Below are positions 4,782 to 10,873 of a DNA stretch of 10,873 bases, one piece after another. Each line of letters starts with the position of its first letter. The first letter of the stretch is position 1. The stretch is from CAKRPJ01 sp934376955 (GTDB lineage Bacteria > Bacillota > Clostridia > Lachnospirales > Lachnospiraceae), in assembly GCA_934376955.1 (NCBI GenBank), contig CAKRPJ010000060.1:1-10873 (forward strand). The letters run 5' to 3'. The position numbers were made by a program, and so were the translations under genes. Under the pieces are notes generated by a model, which was not told where the DNA came from, did not search any database, and worked only from the letters and a program-made list of their open reading frames with translations.

Positions 4782-5813
4782 ATGGCAGAGGATATGGAAG
4801 CTCAGGTAAAAGTCCGGAGGCGGGGAGCAAGAAGCAATCAGAAACTAAAGATTCTATATCTGGCAAAAATTTTGCTGGAAAATACAGATGCAGACCATGA
4901 TATAACGTTGCAGGAAATCATTGATAAGCTGGATGTCAACAATGTGACTGCAGAGCGAAAAAGCCTCTATGATGACATCAACCAGTTGAACGATTTCGGA
5001 ATAAAAATTAAAAAGACACAGTACGGAAAGACCTATCATTATCAGGTTGCAGATCGGGATTTTGAGATCGCAGAGCTAAAGCTTCTGGCTGATTCTGTGG
5101 CATCCGCTAAGTTTATTACAGAGAAGAAGTCAAATGAGCTGATAAAAAAGATAGAGCATCTGGCAAGCAAATACGATGCGTCAAAGCTCCAGCGTCAGGT
5201 GTATGTGGCAGGTCGTGTTAAATCCATGAATAATGATATCATGGAAATCGTAGATGCGATCCACAATGCAATTTCCCAGAATTTAAAGATCTCCTTTCAG
5301 TATTTCCGGTGGAATATCAAGAAACAGCCGGAGCTGCGTAAGGGCGGGGAAAGATACGTTGTCAGTCCATGGGGATTATTATGGGATGATGAAAACTATT
5401 ATCTTGTAGGCTATGATTCCGATGCAGATATGATAAAGCACTATCGTGTGGATAAGATCCTTCACATCAAGGTGGAAAAGACAAGGCGCGAGGGAAGGCA
5501 CAAATTCAAGGAAGTAGACATGGCGGAATATGCCAAGAAGATGTTTAATATGTTCGACGGAGAAGAACAGGATGTAGAAATCCTTTGTATCAACGATCTT
5601 GCCGGAGTGATGATCGATCGCTTTGGAAAAGATATAAGAATGCTTAAAGTCGACGAAGAACATTTTAAGGTCAAGGCGAAGGTGGCAGCAAGCAGTCATT
5701 TCATCCATTGGATCATGGCTCTGGGAGCCGGTGCACAGATCATAGGGCCGGAAAATCTGATGGAAGAAGTGAGAAAAGAGATCCGGCGGCTTGCGGATCA
5801 GTATGGTGAGTGA
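4782..5813 (+). CDS. WYL-domain transcriptional regulator
   Basis: A 343-residue protein with the usual three parts. Residues about 18-90 form a DeoR-like winged HTH (SNQKLKILYLAKILLENTDA, then ITLQEIIDKLDVNN...SLYDDINQL). Residues about 155-232 are the WYL domain, with ISFQYFRW, RYVVSPWGLLWDDENYYLVG and the HYRVDKI strand (220-226). Residues about 262-340 are the WCX/C-terminal extension. WYL domains sense ligands, in some cases nucleic acids, and many such regulators control defence or DNA-damage genes. ATG 4782 is preceded by GGGGGTG, and the -10 box at 4745 excludes the longer ORF from 4716. A perfect inverted repeat sits over the promoter. The gene stands alone, with a likely terminator at 5941. 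Its other targets are unknown. Family assignment is firm. Confidence 0.92.
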   Translation: MAEDMEAQVKVRRRGARSNQKLKILYLAKILLENTDADHDITLQEIIDKLDVNNVTAERKSLYDDINQLNDFGIKIKKTQYGKTYHYQVADRDFEIAELKLLADSVASAKFITEKKSNELIKKIEHLASKYDASKLQRQVYVAGRVKSMNNDIMEIVDAIHNAISQNLKISFQYFRWNIKKQPELRKGGERYVVSPWGLLWDDENYYLVGYDSDADMIKHYRVDKILHIKVEKTRREGRHKFKEVDMAEYAKKMFNMFDGEEQDVEILCINDLAGVMIDRFGKDIRMLKVDEEHFKVKAKVAASSHFIHWIMALGAGAQIIGPENLMEEVRKEIRRLADQYGE

Positions 5814-5940
5814 AATCCAAGAAGTATAGTAGAATTGTAATCGCCATAACGATAAAAGAAACAAAGATTCGATATATAAGAGAAGATTTATGGACTTGTA
5901 ATTTGGCATAATAGAGTCATCCTAAGAGAGGCAGAAAGAA

Positions 5941-5963
5941 GGCCCTCCGGGATGGCTCTTTTT
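5941..5963 (+). terminator. Candidate intrinsic terminator after the WYL gene
   Basis: The short GC-rich stem GCCcTC with GAtGGC (one mismatch, 3-base loop) is followed by TCTTTTT and directly abuts repeat E4. It lies 128 bases after the WYL stop. The 5814-5940 interval shows no gene. Confidence 0.45.
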
Positions 5964-6123
5964 AACCGAATCAAGTAAGTCCCCTGCTTCAATTGCGAAA
6001 AGCAATAAGCAGTGAGTAGGGACTTGCTTGTATCAGGAGGAGTGCAAGCTCCTTCTGATAAACTGCGGAGCAATTATTCGGTTATGAGCAAGTAGCGAAG
6101 CGGATTACGAATATCCGCTTGAC
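5964..6123 (+). ncRNA. Full-length structured repeat, type B (copy E4); candidate HEARO/omega-like RNA
   Basis: A complete copy of about 160 bp. The ends of the body are AACCGAAT (5964-5971) and its complement ATTCGGTT (6075-6082), closing a multi-branch loop. Inside are hairpin 1 (CAAGTAAGTCCC...TGCTT...ATTGC-gaaaa-GCAAT...AAGCA...GGGACTTGCTTG), hairpin 2 (TATCAGGAGGAG with CTCCTTCTGATA) and a small hairpin around TGC-gga-GCA. After the closing stem come the invariant ATGAGCAAGTAGCGAA and a 3' hairpin GCGGA/TCCGC. Copy E7 shares the 5' 72 bases with two differences. The same layout with different sequences occurs in type A (7010-7174). No ORF is present. An OMEGA-type RNA is one possible identity; a MITE or an RNA-level attenuator are alternatives. 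Confidence 0.7.
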
Positions 6124-6160
6124 GGAAATTATCAGCACGATGGAAACGGAGGAAAAACAG

Positions 6161-7021
6161 ATGATCGCACAGATGAGCAAGAAATCAAAGATATATCATA
6201 GAGCAGGCTGCAGATACATTAACAGAATTAATGAAGATGCTTTAACCGCATTCGATATGGATGATAAAATTATCAAAAATTACAGACCATGTAAATGCTG
6301 CTGCAATTTAAAAAATATGTATAAGAATTTAAAGCCGGAGCTTAAATTGATATTTGCCGATCTGGATATTGAGGTTAAAGAGGGTGATAATTATTTGTTT
6401 GTGAATACATCATCATGCAACTGGCGGGTGAATCTTGAGCCATCAAATCAAAAAATGAAGCTCTATGTCGGAAAATGGGATAAAGTGCAGCAAGAATATG
6501 CTTGGATAAGATGGGACGAGTGTGAGAGTACAAGAAATCTGAAATCAATCATGCAGTTTCTCGCAAATGAGGAGAAACTTTCCGATTATCCGCGTCAGTA
6601 TCGAAAATATATTTTCCAGATTGAACACTATGCAAAGGAAAACAATATCCGGATCGAGTATGATGGTACCGATCTGTATGCAATTACAGATATGGCGGCT
6701 TGGAAGATCGCATACGGATACCATTATGATTGGTTCAAACTGCTGCATTGTCCATTTGAGGGGAAGGCATTGACGATGGAGGAAGCAAAGACAGCTCATT
6801 ATCATGTTCAGGCTGATGTTCCGAGAAATCAGTCCCCATACAAGCATATTCAATACATTGCAGAACATGATGCGGCAAAGAAGATTGAGCAGATCGACTA
6901 TAAGAATCTTCCGCAGAGAACGAAGAAGCAGAAAAAATATTATCGTCAGGCGGAGAACAGGGCAAGGTTAAAAAGTATAAACAGAGTTCTGAATTTATTT
7001 GCAGAGCTTTACCGCAGATAA
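6161..7021 (+). CDS. Hypothetical protein with Ada-like zinc-binding N-terminus
   Basis: A 286-residue soluble protein, unrecognised as a whole. Its N-terminus KIYHRAGCRYINRI (10-23) followed by NYRPCKCCCN (40-49) has the H/C-x-x-x-C...YRPCxxC layout of the Ada-type zinc finger (H13, C17, C44, C46-C48). Such a finger binds DNA or acts as a small metal module. The rest, with SSCNWRVNL, KLYVGKW and YDWFKLLHCPFEGK, is mixed alpha/beta, and a basic Lys/Arg-rich C-terminal helix (QRTKKQKKYYRQAENRARLK) could contact nucleic acid. ATG 6161 is chosen for GGAGGAAAAAC upstream; the ORF opens earlier (6119), inside repeat E4. The last codons and stop (TACCGCAGATAA) lie inside the closing stem of repeat E5, so the gene's end was probably supplied or altered by the repeat. 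Function unknown. Confidence 0.72.
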   Translation: MIAQMSKKSKIYHRAGCRYINRINEDALTAFDMDDKIIKNYRPCKCCCNLKNMYKNLKPELKLIFADLDIEVKEGDNYLFVNTSSCNWRVNLEPSNQKMKLYVGKWDKVQQEYAWIRWDECESTRNLKSIMQFLANEEKLSDYPRQYRKYIFQIEHYAKENNIRIEYDGTDLYAITDMAAWKIAYGYHYDWFKLLHCPFEGKALTMEEAKTAHYHVQADVPRNQSPYKHIQYIAEHDAAKKIEQIDYKNLPQRTKKQKKYYRQAENRARLKSINRVLNLFAELYRR

Positions 7022-7174
7022 GACTTCCCCCGCTTCAAGTGCGCGGAGCACTAAGCGGCGGGTGAGGGGGGGGATGCTTATGTCAGTGGGAGTTGAAAGC
7101 TCCCACTGACAGATCGCGAAGCGACTGCGTTCATGAGCAAGTAGCGAAGCGGATTGCGAATGTCCGCTTTACCG
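7010..7174 (+). ncRNA. Full-length structured repeat, type A (copy E5); candidate HEARO/omega-like RNA
   Basis: Same layout as E4 with covarying sequence. Closing stem CGCAG (7013-7017) with CTGCG replaces CCGAAT/ATTCGG. Hairpin 1 is CCCCCGCTT...GTGC-gcgga-GCAC...AAGCG...GGGGG. Hairpin 2 is TGTCAGTGGGAG with CTCCCACTGACA. The small hairpin is TCGC-gaa-GCGA. The invariant ATGAGCAAGTAGCGAA, the 3' hairpin GCGGA/TCCGC and the tail TTTACCG follow. Bases 7098-7174 equal 1-77. The first 12 bases overlap the end of the preceding gene. Confidence 0.75.
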
Positions 7175-7250
7175 CAGATAAGACTTCCACCTCTTTCAGG
7201 TGGTGAATATCGGCTAATTCGTTTCAGTGAGAGTTAGATCTCCGACTGAG
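7170..7250 (+). repeat. 5' half of a second type A repeat in tandem (copy E6)
   Basis: TACCGCAGATAAGACTTCC recurs immediately after E5, giving a 23-base direct repeat (7006-7028 and 7166-7188) exactly 160 bases apart. It goes on to a shortened hairpin 1 (CCACCT/AGGTGG) and a diverged hairpin 2 (TTTCAGTGAGAG with CTCCGACTGAGAA). The conserved 3' part is missing. A ribosome site for the next gene follows within 10 bases. Confidence 0.65.
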
Positions 7251-7273
7251 AAGCATTAAAGGAGGTACACGTT

Positions 7274-7486
7274 ATGTCAGAAAAAGGATTTGATAGTAAT
7301 GGATTTCATGACAGTCATTGTGAAGGGCCATATTGCAACTGCGATGGAAGAAGATACGGCGGGATCAGTTCTTCCGGCTCGGGAGTAGTTGCTGTTATTT
7401 GTATAGGGCTTGCATTTATCGCATCGCTGATATTCCCGCCCCTTGGATTTATTATTTTCTGGAGTTGGGTAATTGGTTCCAAATAA
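7274..7486 (+). CDS. Small single-pass membrane protein with a Cys-rich head (70 aa)
   Basis: ATG 7274 is preceded by AAAGGAGGTACACGTT, a near-perfect ribosome site. The first 35 residues are polar and Gly/Ser-rich with HCEGPYCNC (about 15-23), a possible metal-binding or disulfide cluster. Residues about 37-66 (SGVVAVICIGLAFIASLIFP, then PLGFIIFWSWVIG) are one long or two short hydrophobic helices interrupted by PP. The tail is GSK. There is no recognisable family. The 5' leader includes the tandem repeat E6, so transcription probably enters through the repeats or from an unseen promoter. The role is unknown; the strong ribosome site and clean hydrophobic block make it a likely real gene. 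Confidence 0.7.
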   Translation: MSEKGFDSNGFHDSHCEGPYCNCDGRRYGGISSSGSGVVAVICIGLAFIASLIFPPLGFIIFWSWVIGSK

Positions 7487-7550
7487 TGGGCAACCGGCTT
7501 GAAAAAGGCTTATGTCCGTCATTACGGAGAACTGCTCTAGGAGATGAAAA

Positions 7551-7604
7551 ATGAGCCGGGAAGACAGAGGGAGTGGCTATTTCTTCCCTGCTGTGTTATT
7601 ATGA
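7551..7604 (+). CDS. Micro-ORF 1 (17 aa) ending in GYFFPAVLL
   Basis: ATG 7551 has GGAG at 7540-7543 with 7-base spacing. The product is MSREDRGSGYFFPAVLL. Its stop TGA overlaps the ATG of the next micro-ORF (ATGA), suggesting coupled translation. The peptide ending is repeated in micro-ORF 2, with only third-position differences in the shared codons. Confidence 0.35.
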   Translation: MSREDRGSGYFFPAVLL

Positions 7605-7675
7605 GGTTAAGAAAAAAAGCGAAGAACGGAATCAGAAATGGGTATTTCTTCCCGGCCGTGTTATTATGGAGTTGA
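7601..7675 (+). CDS. Micro-ORF 2 (24 aa) ending in GYFFPAVLLWS
   Basis: It starts at the ATG overlapping the previous stop. The product begins MRLRKKAKNGIRNGYFFPAV and ends LLWS: a basic head and a hydrophobic tail. The DNA unit TATTTCTTCC... at 7643-7673 repeats 7578-7608 with five differences in 31 bases. No family is known to me. It may be a peptide pair or a leader, or the duplication may be incidental. Confidence 0.35.
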   Translation: MRLRKKAKNGIRNGYFFPAVLLWS

Positions 7676-7722
7676 CAGTATGACAGAGTAGCGGGGCGGA
7701 CCGTGAACGGAGCAGTGAAAAA

Positions 7723-7806
7723 ATGAAGAAGCATAAGGTCTACTTAAAGGATCTGTCCGCGGAGTTTTCGGAGGCAGATTATTCAAAGTGGAGATTGAAA
7801 ATCTGA
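7723..7806 (+). pseudogene. Out-of-frame N-terminal piece preceding the SMC-like gene
   Basis: ATG 7723 opens a 27-codon frame, MKKHKVYLKDLSAEFSEADY and SKWRLKI, stopping at 7804-7806. It overlaps the start of the SMC-like frame. A one-base shift near 7786 would link DYSK to VEIENLKKAIEGRE, so this is probably a remnant of the same larger protein that lost its frame, although chance or a true short overlapping ORF cannot be excluded. Confidence 0.35.
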
Positions 7807-9983
7807 AGAAGGCGATCGAAGGCAGGGAGGACGATCTGGAAATGTACAGAAGCTGCCGAAGTGCGATCGAAAGCCAGTCGTTCAGCGTGCTTTTGTATCA
7901 GCAGACGGAGAAGGAGATCAAGGGGCTGAAGAAGCAGAGATCCGATGTGGAAACACGTCTTCAGGAGATCCGGCATGAGCAGAGTACACTGGAGGAAGAA
8001 AGAAAACAGACAGAACGTCTGGCGGAGGCCGTAAAGGAGCAGATCGTCGGATTGAATCGAAAAGGTGACCGGTTTAGTCTTCTCTGTAAAAAATATGAGC
8101 AGTATGAGACGGATCAGATCAGTCTCGACCGCTTGAAAAAAGAGGAGTCTGAGCTTACAAAGAAGCAGCAGGCTGTGCGAGTAAGCCTTGGAGAGCTTCG
8201 GGAGCAGGAAACAGGACTTCGTTCGCTGGTGAAGGAATGTGGGGAGAAGATCAATGGCTGGGTAAATAAAGCGAAAGAATTTGAGGAGTATGCGAGGCTT
8301 GCAGAGGATAGAAAAATATCGGAGCAAGAGGATGCAGCTGTTGAAAAGCTGGAAGCCCGGTATCATGCCCTGACAAAAGAAATATCAGACAGTGCGGAAG
8401 AACTTCACAGAGCACAGGCAGGCTGGATCGAAAGGATCAGCGGAAAGCAGGCCGATCTGCAAAAGAAAAATGAGGACAGCCGGATCCCGGAGGCAGAATA
8501 TCAGGAGCTGATCTGCTCGGAGGAACAGTATGATGGCTGGAAGCGGCAGAAAAAATATGCGGATCGGGAGCTTAATAAAGCCAACGAAATTAACGTTGCC
8601 CTCGGAAAAAGGGAAGGTGAGCTGTTTACCTCGATCCAACATCAAAAAGAAGATCTGAAAAGAGAAACCGGATATGAGGAGCCGGTGGAAAGAAAGACGA
8701 TCACTGATACGGAATTTGAAAAGCGCCTGAATTTTAAGGAATATGAGCTGAAAACAGAGAAGCAGAAGCTGTCTCGTTTTCAGGAGCGGAATGCACAGCT
8801 ATCCCTGCTGGCAGCGGGAATGGAAGATTATATGGATGAGCAGCTTCCGAATGAGGGGATTTTTGCGGATATGGGTACGGAAGGGAAGGAGCTTCTTGCG
8901 GCTTTAATGGAGCGGATCCCGGATGTGAAGAAGGAAGAAATGGATGTCATGAAAGCGTATCAGAAGGATACGCGCAGAAAAATGACGGAGCTTATAAAGG
9001 CCAAGGAGCATTGCCGGATCGAGCTTTCCGAGCTGATCCGCAAGATCGCGTCAGAAGGCGTATATGCAGATGATTATTTTAAGAAGACCTTTGACAGTCT
9101 GCTTTCTCAGACATCCAGCCCACAGAATCTGTCCCGGCAGTTTGAGATGAACCGGATGGCATACGAGAACCAGCTGGAGAAGCTAAAGATCGATCTTGCC
9201 CATATTGATGAGGAACAGAAAAATCTGGAAATGATGTTTCTGGAATATGTGGAACAGATCAATACAAATATCAGCATGATCGATAAAAATTCCACGATCA
9301 ATGTGCGCGGCCGGGGCATTAAAATGCTGCGGATCCAAGTGCCGATTTGGGAGGCGGAAAAGGAACATTTCCGTCTGAAGCTGCATGACTATTTTGAACA
9401 GGCAGTGAAAGTGGGCATTGCAACGATCGAGAAAAATGAAAATCTGAATGAATTTCTTGGGAGAGTTATCACTACGCGGAAGCTGTATGATGATATTGTG
9501 GGGATCAGGAATATAAAGATCCGGTTATATAAGATCGAGGCTGAACGCGAGGTGCCGATCTCCTGGTCTGAGGTATCTGCAAATTCCGGCGGCGAGGGAT
9601 TTTTGTCTGCCTTTGTTATCTTGACCTGCCTTCTGAGCTACATGAGACGGGATGAAACAGATCTCTTTACCAGCGGTGAGGAAGGAAAGGTGCTGATCAT
9701 GGATAACCCCTTTGCTCAGACCAATGCAGAGCATCTTTTGAAGCCGTTGATCGAGATGGCAAAAAAGACGAACACACAGTTGATCTGTCTCTCCGGACTT
9801 GGCGGTGATTCCATCTATAACCGGTTTGACAATATCTATGTGCTGAAGCTGATCGAATCCGGTATTCGCAACGGAGTGCAGCGGGTCGATGTGACCCACA
9901 TGAAGGGGGATGAGAGCAGGCGAATGGTATTGTCAGATTTTAAGATGGAGCAGATGAGTATGTTTGAGATAATGGAGGAGTAA
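7788..9983 (+). CDS. SMC/Rad50-like coiled-coil ATPase, C-terminal part (731 aa)
   Basis: Residues 1 to about 500 are almost unbroken heptad coiled coil (Glu/Lys/Gln/Leu-rich, for example LKKAIEGREDDLEMY and LEKLKIDLAHIDEEQKNLEM). The last 230 residues are one lobe of an ABC-type head: signature motif NSGGEG (599-604), Walker B VLIMDNPF (635-642), D-loop-like QTNAEHLLKPL and switch strand TQLICLSGLGG, ending in MEQMSMFEIMEE. There is no Walker A (GxxxxGKS/T) and no N-terminal head lobe, although SMC-like proteins of this kind normally exceed 1,200 residues. It is therefore a truncated gene or the second half of a split one. Walker B is followed by N640, where many ABC ATPases carry the catalytic Glu; this may be a family trait. 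GTG 7788 is the formal start and has no well-spaced ribosome site (GGAGG 13 bases away). Relatives occur in plasmid- and phage-defence loci (MukB/JetC/Lamassu-like), but no partner gene is seen here. Confidence 0.72.
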   Translation: MEIENLKKAIEGREDDLEMYRSCRSAIESQSFSVLLYQQTEKEIKGLKKQRSDVETRLQEIRHEQSTLEEERKQTERLAEAVKEQIVGLNRKGDRFSLLCKKYEQYETDQISLDRLKKEESELTKKQQAVRVSLGELREQETGLRSLVKECGEKINGWVNKAKEFEEYARLAEDRKISEQEDAAVEKLEARYHALTKEISDSAEELHRAQAGWIERISGKQADLQKKNEDSRIPEAEYQELICSEEQYDGWKRQKKYADRELNKANEINVALGKREGELFTSIQHQKEDLKRETGYEEPVERKTITDTEFEKRLNFKEYELKTEKQKLSRFQERNAQLSLLAAGMEDYMDEQLPNEGIFADMGTEGKELLAALMERIPDVKKEEMDVMKAYQKDTRRKMTELIKAKEHCRIELSELIRKIASEGVYADDYFKKTFDSLLSQTSSPQNLSRQFEMNRMAYENQLEKLKIDLAHIDEEQKNLEMMFLEYVEQINTNISMIDKNSTINVRGRGIKMLRIQVPIWEAEKEHFRLKLHDYFEQAVKVGIATIEKNENLNEFLGRVITTRKLYDDIVGIRNIKIRLYKIEAEREVPISWSEVSANSGGEGFLSAFVILTCLLSYMRRDETDLFTSGEEGKVLIMDNPFAQTNAEHLLKPLIEMAKKTNTQLICLSGLGGDSIYNRFDNIYVLKLIESGIRNGVQRVDVTHMKGDESRRMVLSDFKMEQMSMFEIMEE

Positions 9984-9993
9984 TGGATGGATG

Positions 9994-10040
9994 GACAGGA
10001 CGAAGAACCTTGAAAAACAAGGGCTTCGGACCTGTCTTTT
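9994..10040 (+). terminator. Strong intrinsic terminator after the SMC-like gene
   Basis: Three nested stems GACAGG/CCTGTC, CGAAG/CTTCG and CCTTG/CAAGG around an AAAAA loop, followed by TTTT. It starts 11 bases after the stop codon. It shows that the SMC-like gene is the last gene of its unit. Confidence 0.88.
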
Positions 10041-10108
10041 CTATGTCAAATCGTTATACAAAAAATCACCTTTCCGTTACAATAGAGTTGTTCAGGCACT
10101 ATTGAATG

Positions 10109-10788
10109 TTATTGATTATCATTGTTTTTGGAAAACTGTTCCTGCAATGCAGCAAGTTGTTTCTTTAATTCTTCATTCTCGGATGTGAGTTGTTTTATGG
10201 CATCATTATTTTTCTTGTGCTGTTCTTCCAGTGAAACTGCTTTTTGCTGAAGCTGATTGTAGTCGTAGTAAAAACCTGCAAAGTATTTTTGTAAAACTAG
10301 CTGTTCAATCTGCTTATATGTATCAGAGACAGGAGGTATCATGCCATTCTGCTGATAAAGTATGCGGTTGATACTGACTGTTCGGATATCGTTCAGTTTC
10401 AATACGGAATCATGTTTAATGAATGAAAATTCACTTGTCTTCAATAAAAACATATCGCTTTTGGAAGCGGGATTGTCTATGTGGTGGTAGACATCCGGAT
10501 GTTTTGCAGGATCATAGGAGAAAATCGGCAGAACATAAAGTAATTTCTGCTTTACGCCAATGACGAGACCTCTGTGCTCATAGGACATTTCTGGTTTATA
10601 ATTTTTGCCAAATTCAAACTGATAGATTTCACCCTTTTTTACCTGCCTGTGTTGAAATTGTCTAGTTCTGTTATCGGCCCAGCGAAAATCAGATACTGAA
10701 AAAGATCCAGTTCGTTGCTGGTGAAGTTATTGGCGATGATTATTTCATTGGTTTTGTTTTGAGCCTTTAGATATTCGTTCAATGGCAT
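10109..10788 (-). pseudogene. MazF/PemK-like toxin gene, frameshifted
   Basis: The minus strand starts at ATG 10788 behind AAGGAGAC and reads MPLNEYLKAQNKTNEIIIAN, then NFTSNELDLF, up to a run of five T at 10703-10699. The family sequence then continues one frame over: SVSDFRWADNRTRQFQHRQV, KKGEIYQFEFGKNYKPEMSY, EHRGLVIGV, and later HDSVLKLNDIRTVSINRI. KKGEIYxFEFG, the RGLVIGV strand and the LxxIRTVxxxRI helix are hallmarks of the MazF/PemK RNA-cleaving fold. Restoring one T gives about 226 residues. The last 50 residues (YNQLQQKAVSLEEQHKKNND, then AIKQLTSENEELKKQLAALQ) are a coiled coil, unusual for a toxin of about 110 residues. No antitoxin gene is adjacent. The upstream (promoter) side is repeat E7. 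A sequencing error in the homopolymer is an alternative to real inactivation. Confidence 0.68.
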
Positions 10789-10801
10789 GTCTCCTTAGTT
10801 T

Positions 10802-10873
10802 AACCGAATCAAGTAAGTCCCCTGCTTCAATTGCGAAAAGCAATAAGCAGTGGGTGGGGACTTGCTTGTATCA
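10802..10873 (+). repeat. Structured repeat, type B, 5' portion (copy E7)
   Basis: AACCGAATCAAGTAAGTCCC through CTTGCTTGTATCA matches 5964-6035 with two A-to-G changes, both in the descending arm of hairpin 1 and one of them improving pairing with the CCCC arm. It is cut by the window end. It lies 5 bases beyond the ribosome site of the MazF-like gene, on the upstream side of that gene. Confidence 0.85.

Noticed and set aside
5379..5909. 176-residue minus-strand ORF
   Set aside because: It lies opposite the WYL gene, whose domain structure is clear; no family features and no convincing start.
5881..5912. Possible promoter with CATAAT before repeat E4
   Set aside because: No acceptable -35 hexamer at 16-18 bases; the match is no better than expected in AT-rich DNA.
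7779..8366. 195-residue minus-strand ORF
   Set aside because: It is antisense to the coiled-coil region of the SMC-like gene; its Leu/Phe-rich composition is the mirror of Glu/Lys-rich codons, and it has no ribosome site.
9991..10188. 65-residue plus-strand ORF
   Set aside because: Its first half is the terminator of the SMC-like gene and its second half is antisense to the coiled-coil tail of the MazF-like gene.
1..10873. The dispersed repeats as a CRISPR array
   Set aside because: Copies are kilobases apart, about 160 bp long, structured and partly truncated; there are no regular spacers and no cas genes.

Overview
The window looks like an accessory, gene-decay-prone stretch of a Clostridia chromosome, most likely Lachnospiraceae (a Blautia/Dorea/Ruminococcus-like gut Firmicute). 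This rests on recognisable family resemblances (RtcB with a small HTH partner, a LURP-one/YxjI protein, a WYL regulator, a large SMC-like ATPase), strong AGGAGG-type ribosome sites and moderate GC. No database search was possible, so the taxonomy is inference.

Layout. Positions 1-1931 hold a string of damaged genes: a YaiI/UPF0178 gene with an internal out-of-frame deletion, an apparently intact ArsC/Spx-like thioredoxin-fold gene, the N-terminus of a peptide deformylase joined to the C-terminus of a Fic protein, an antisense gene tail, and one small ORF with its own promoter and terminator. Positions 1932-3822 form a compact RNA-centred block: tRNA-Lys(UUU), a degenerate tRNA-Leu-like gene, rtcB (RNA ligase with all catalytic residues), an XRE-type HTH gene, a degenerate tRNA-Glu-like gene and tRNA-Ser(GCU). 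Then come a LURP-one-related gene, the tail of an ABC permease on the minus strand, and a WYL regulator behind a promoter that overlaps a perfect 11-bp inverted repeat. From 5964 on there is an Ada-like zinc-finger protein, a small membrane protein, two overlapping micro-ORFs that end in the same peptide, the C-terminal part of an SMC/Rad50-like ATPase, and a frameshifted MazF/PemK-like toxin gene on the minus strand.

Threaded through all of this, always in + orientation, are seven complete or partial copies (1-77, 1449-1504, 4650-4682, 5964-6123, 7010-7174, 7170-7250, 10802-10873) of an element of about 160 bp. It folds into a closed multi-hairpin structure. Two sequence types (A and B) differ by compensatory base changes in at least four stems, so the element is very probably a structured RNA. 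Its shape and its behaviour as a dispersed, ORF-less repeat recall HEARO/omega RNAs of IscB-type OMEGA systems, but no nuclease gene lies in the window and that assignment is a hypothesis. Several copies sit exactly where a neighbouring gene has been cut off.

Two things deserve most attention: the structured repeat family, and the RtcB/HTH block bracketed by non-canonical tRNA-like genes, which could be an RNA-damage sensing or repair module.
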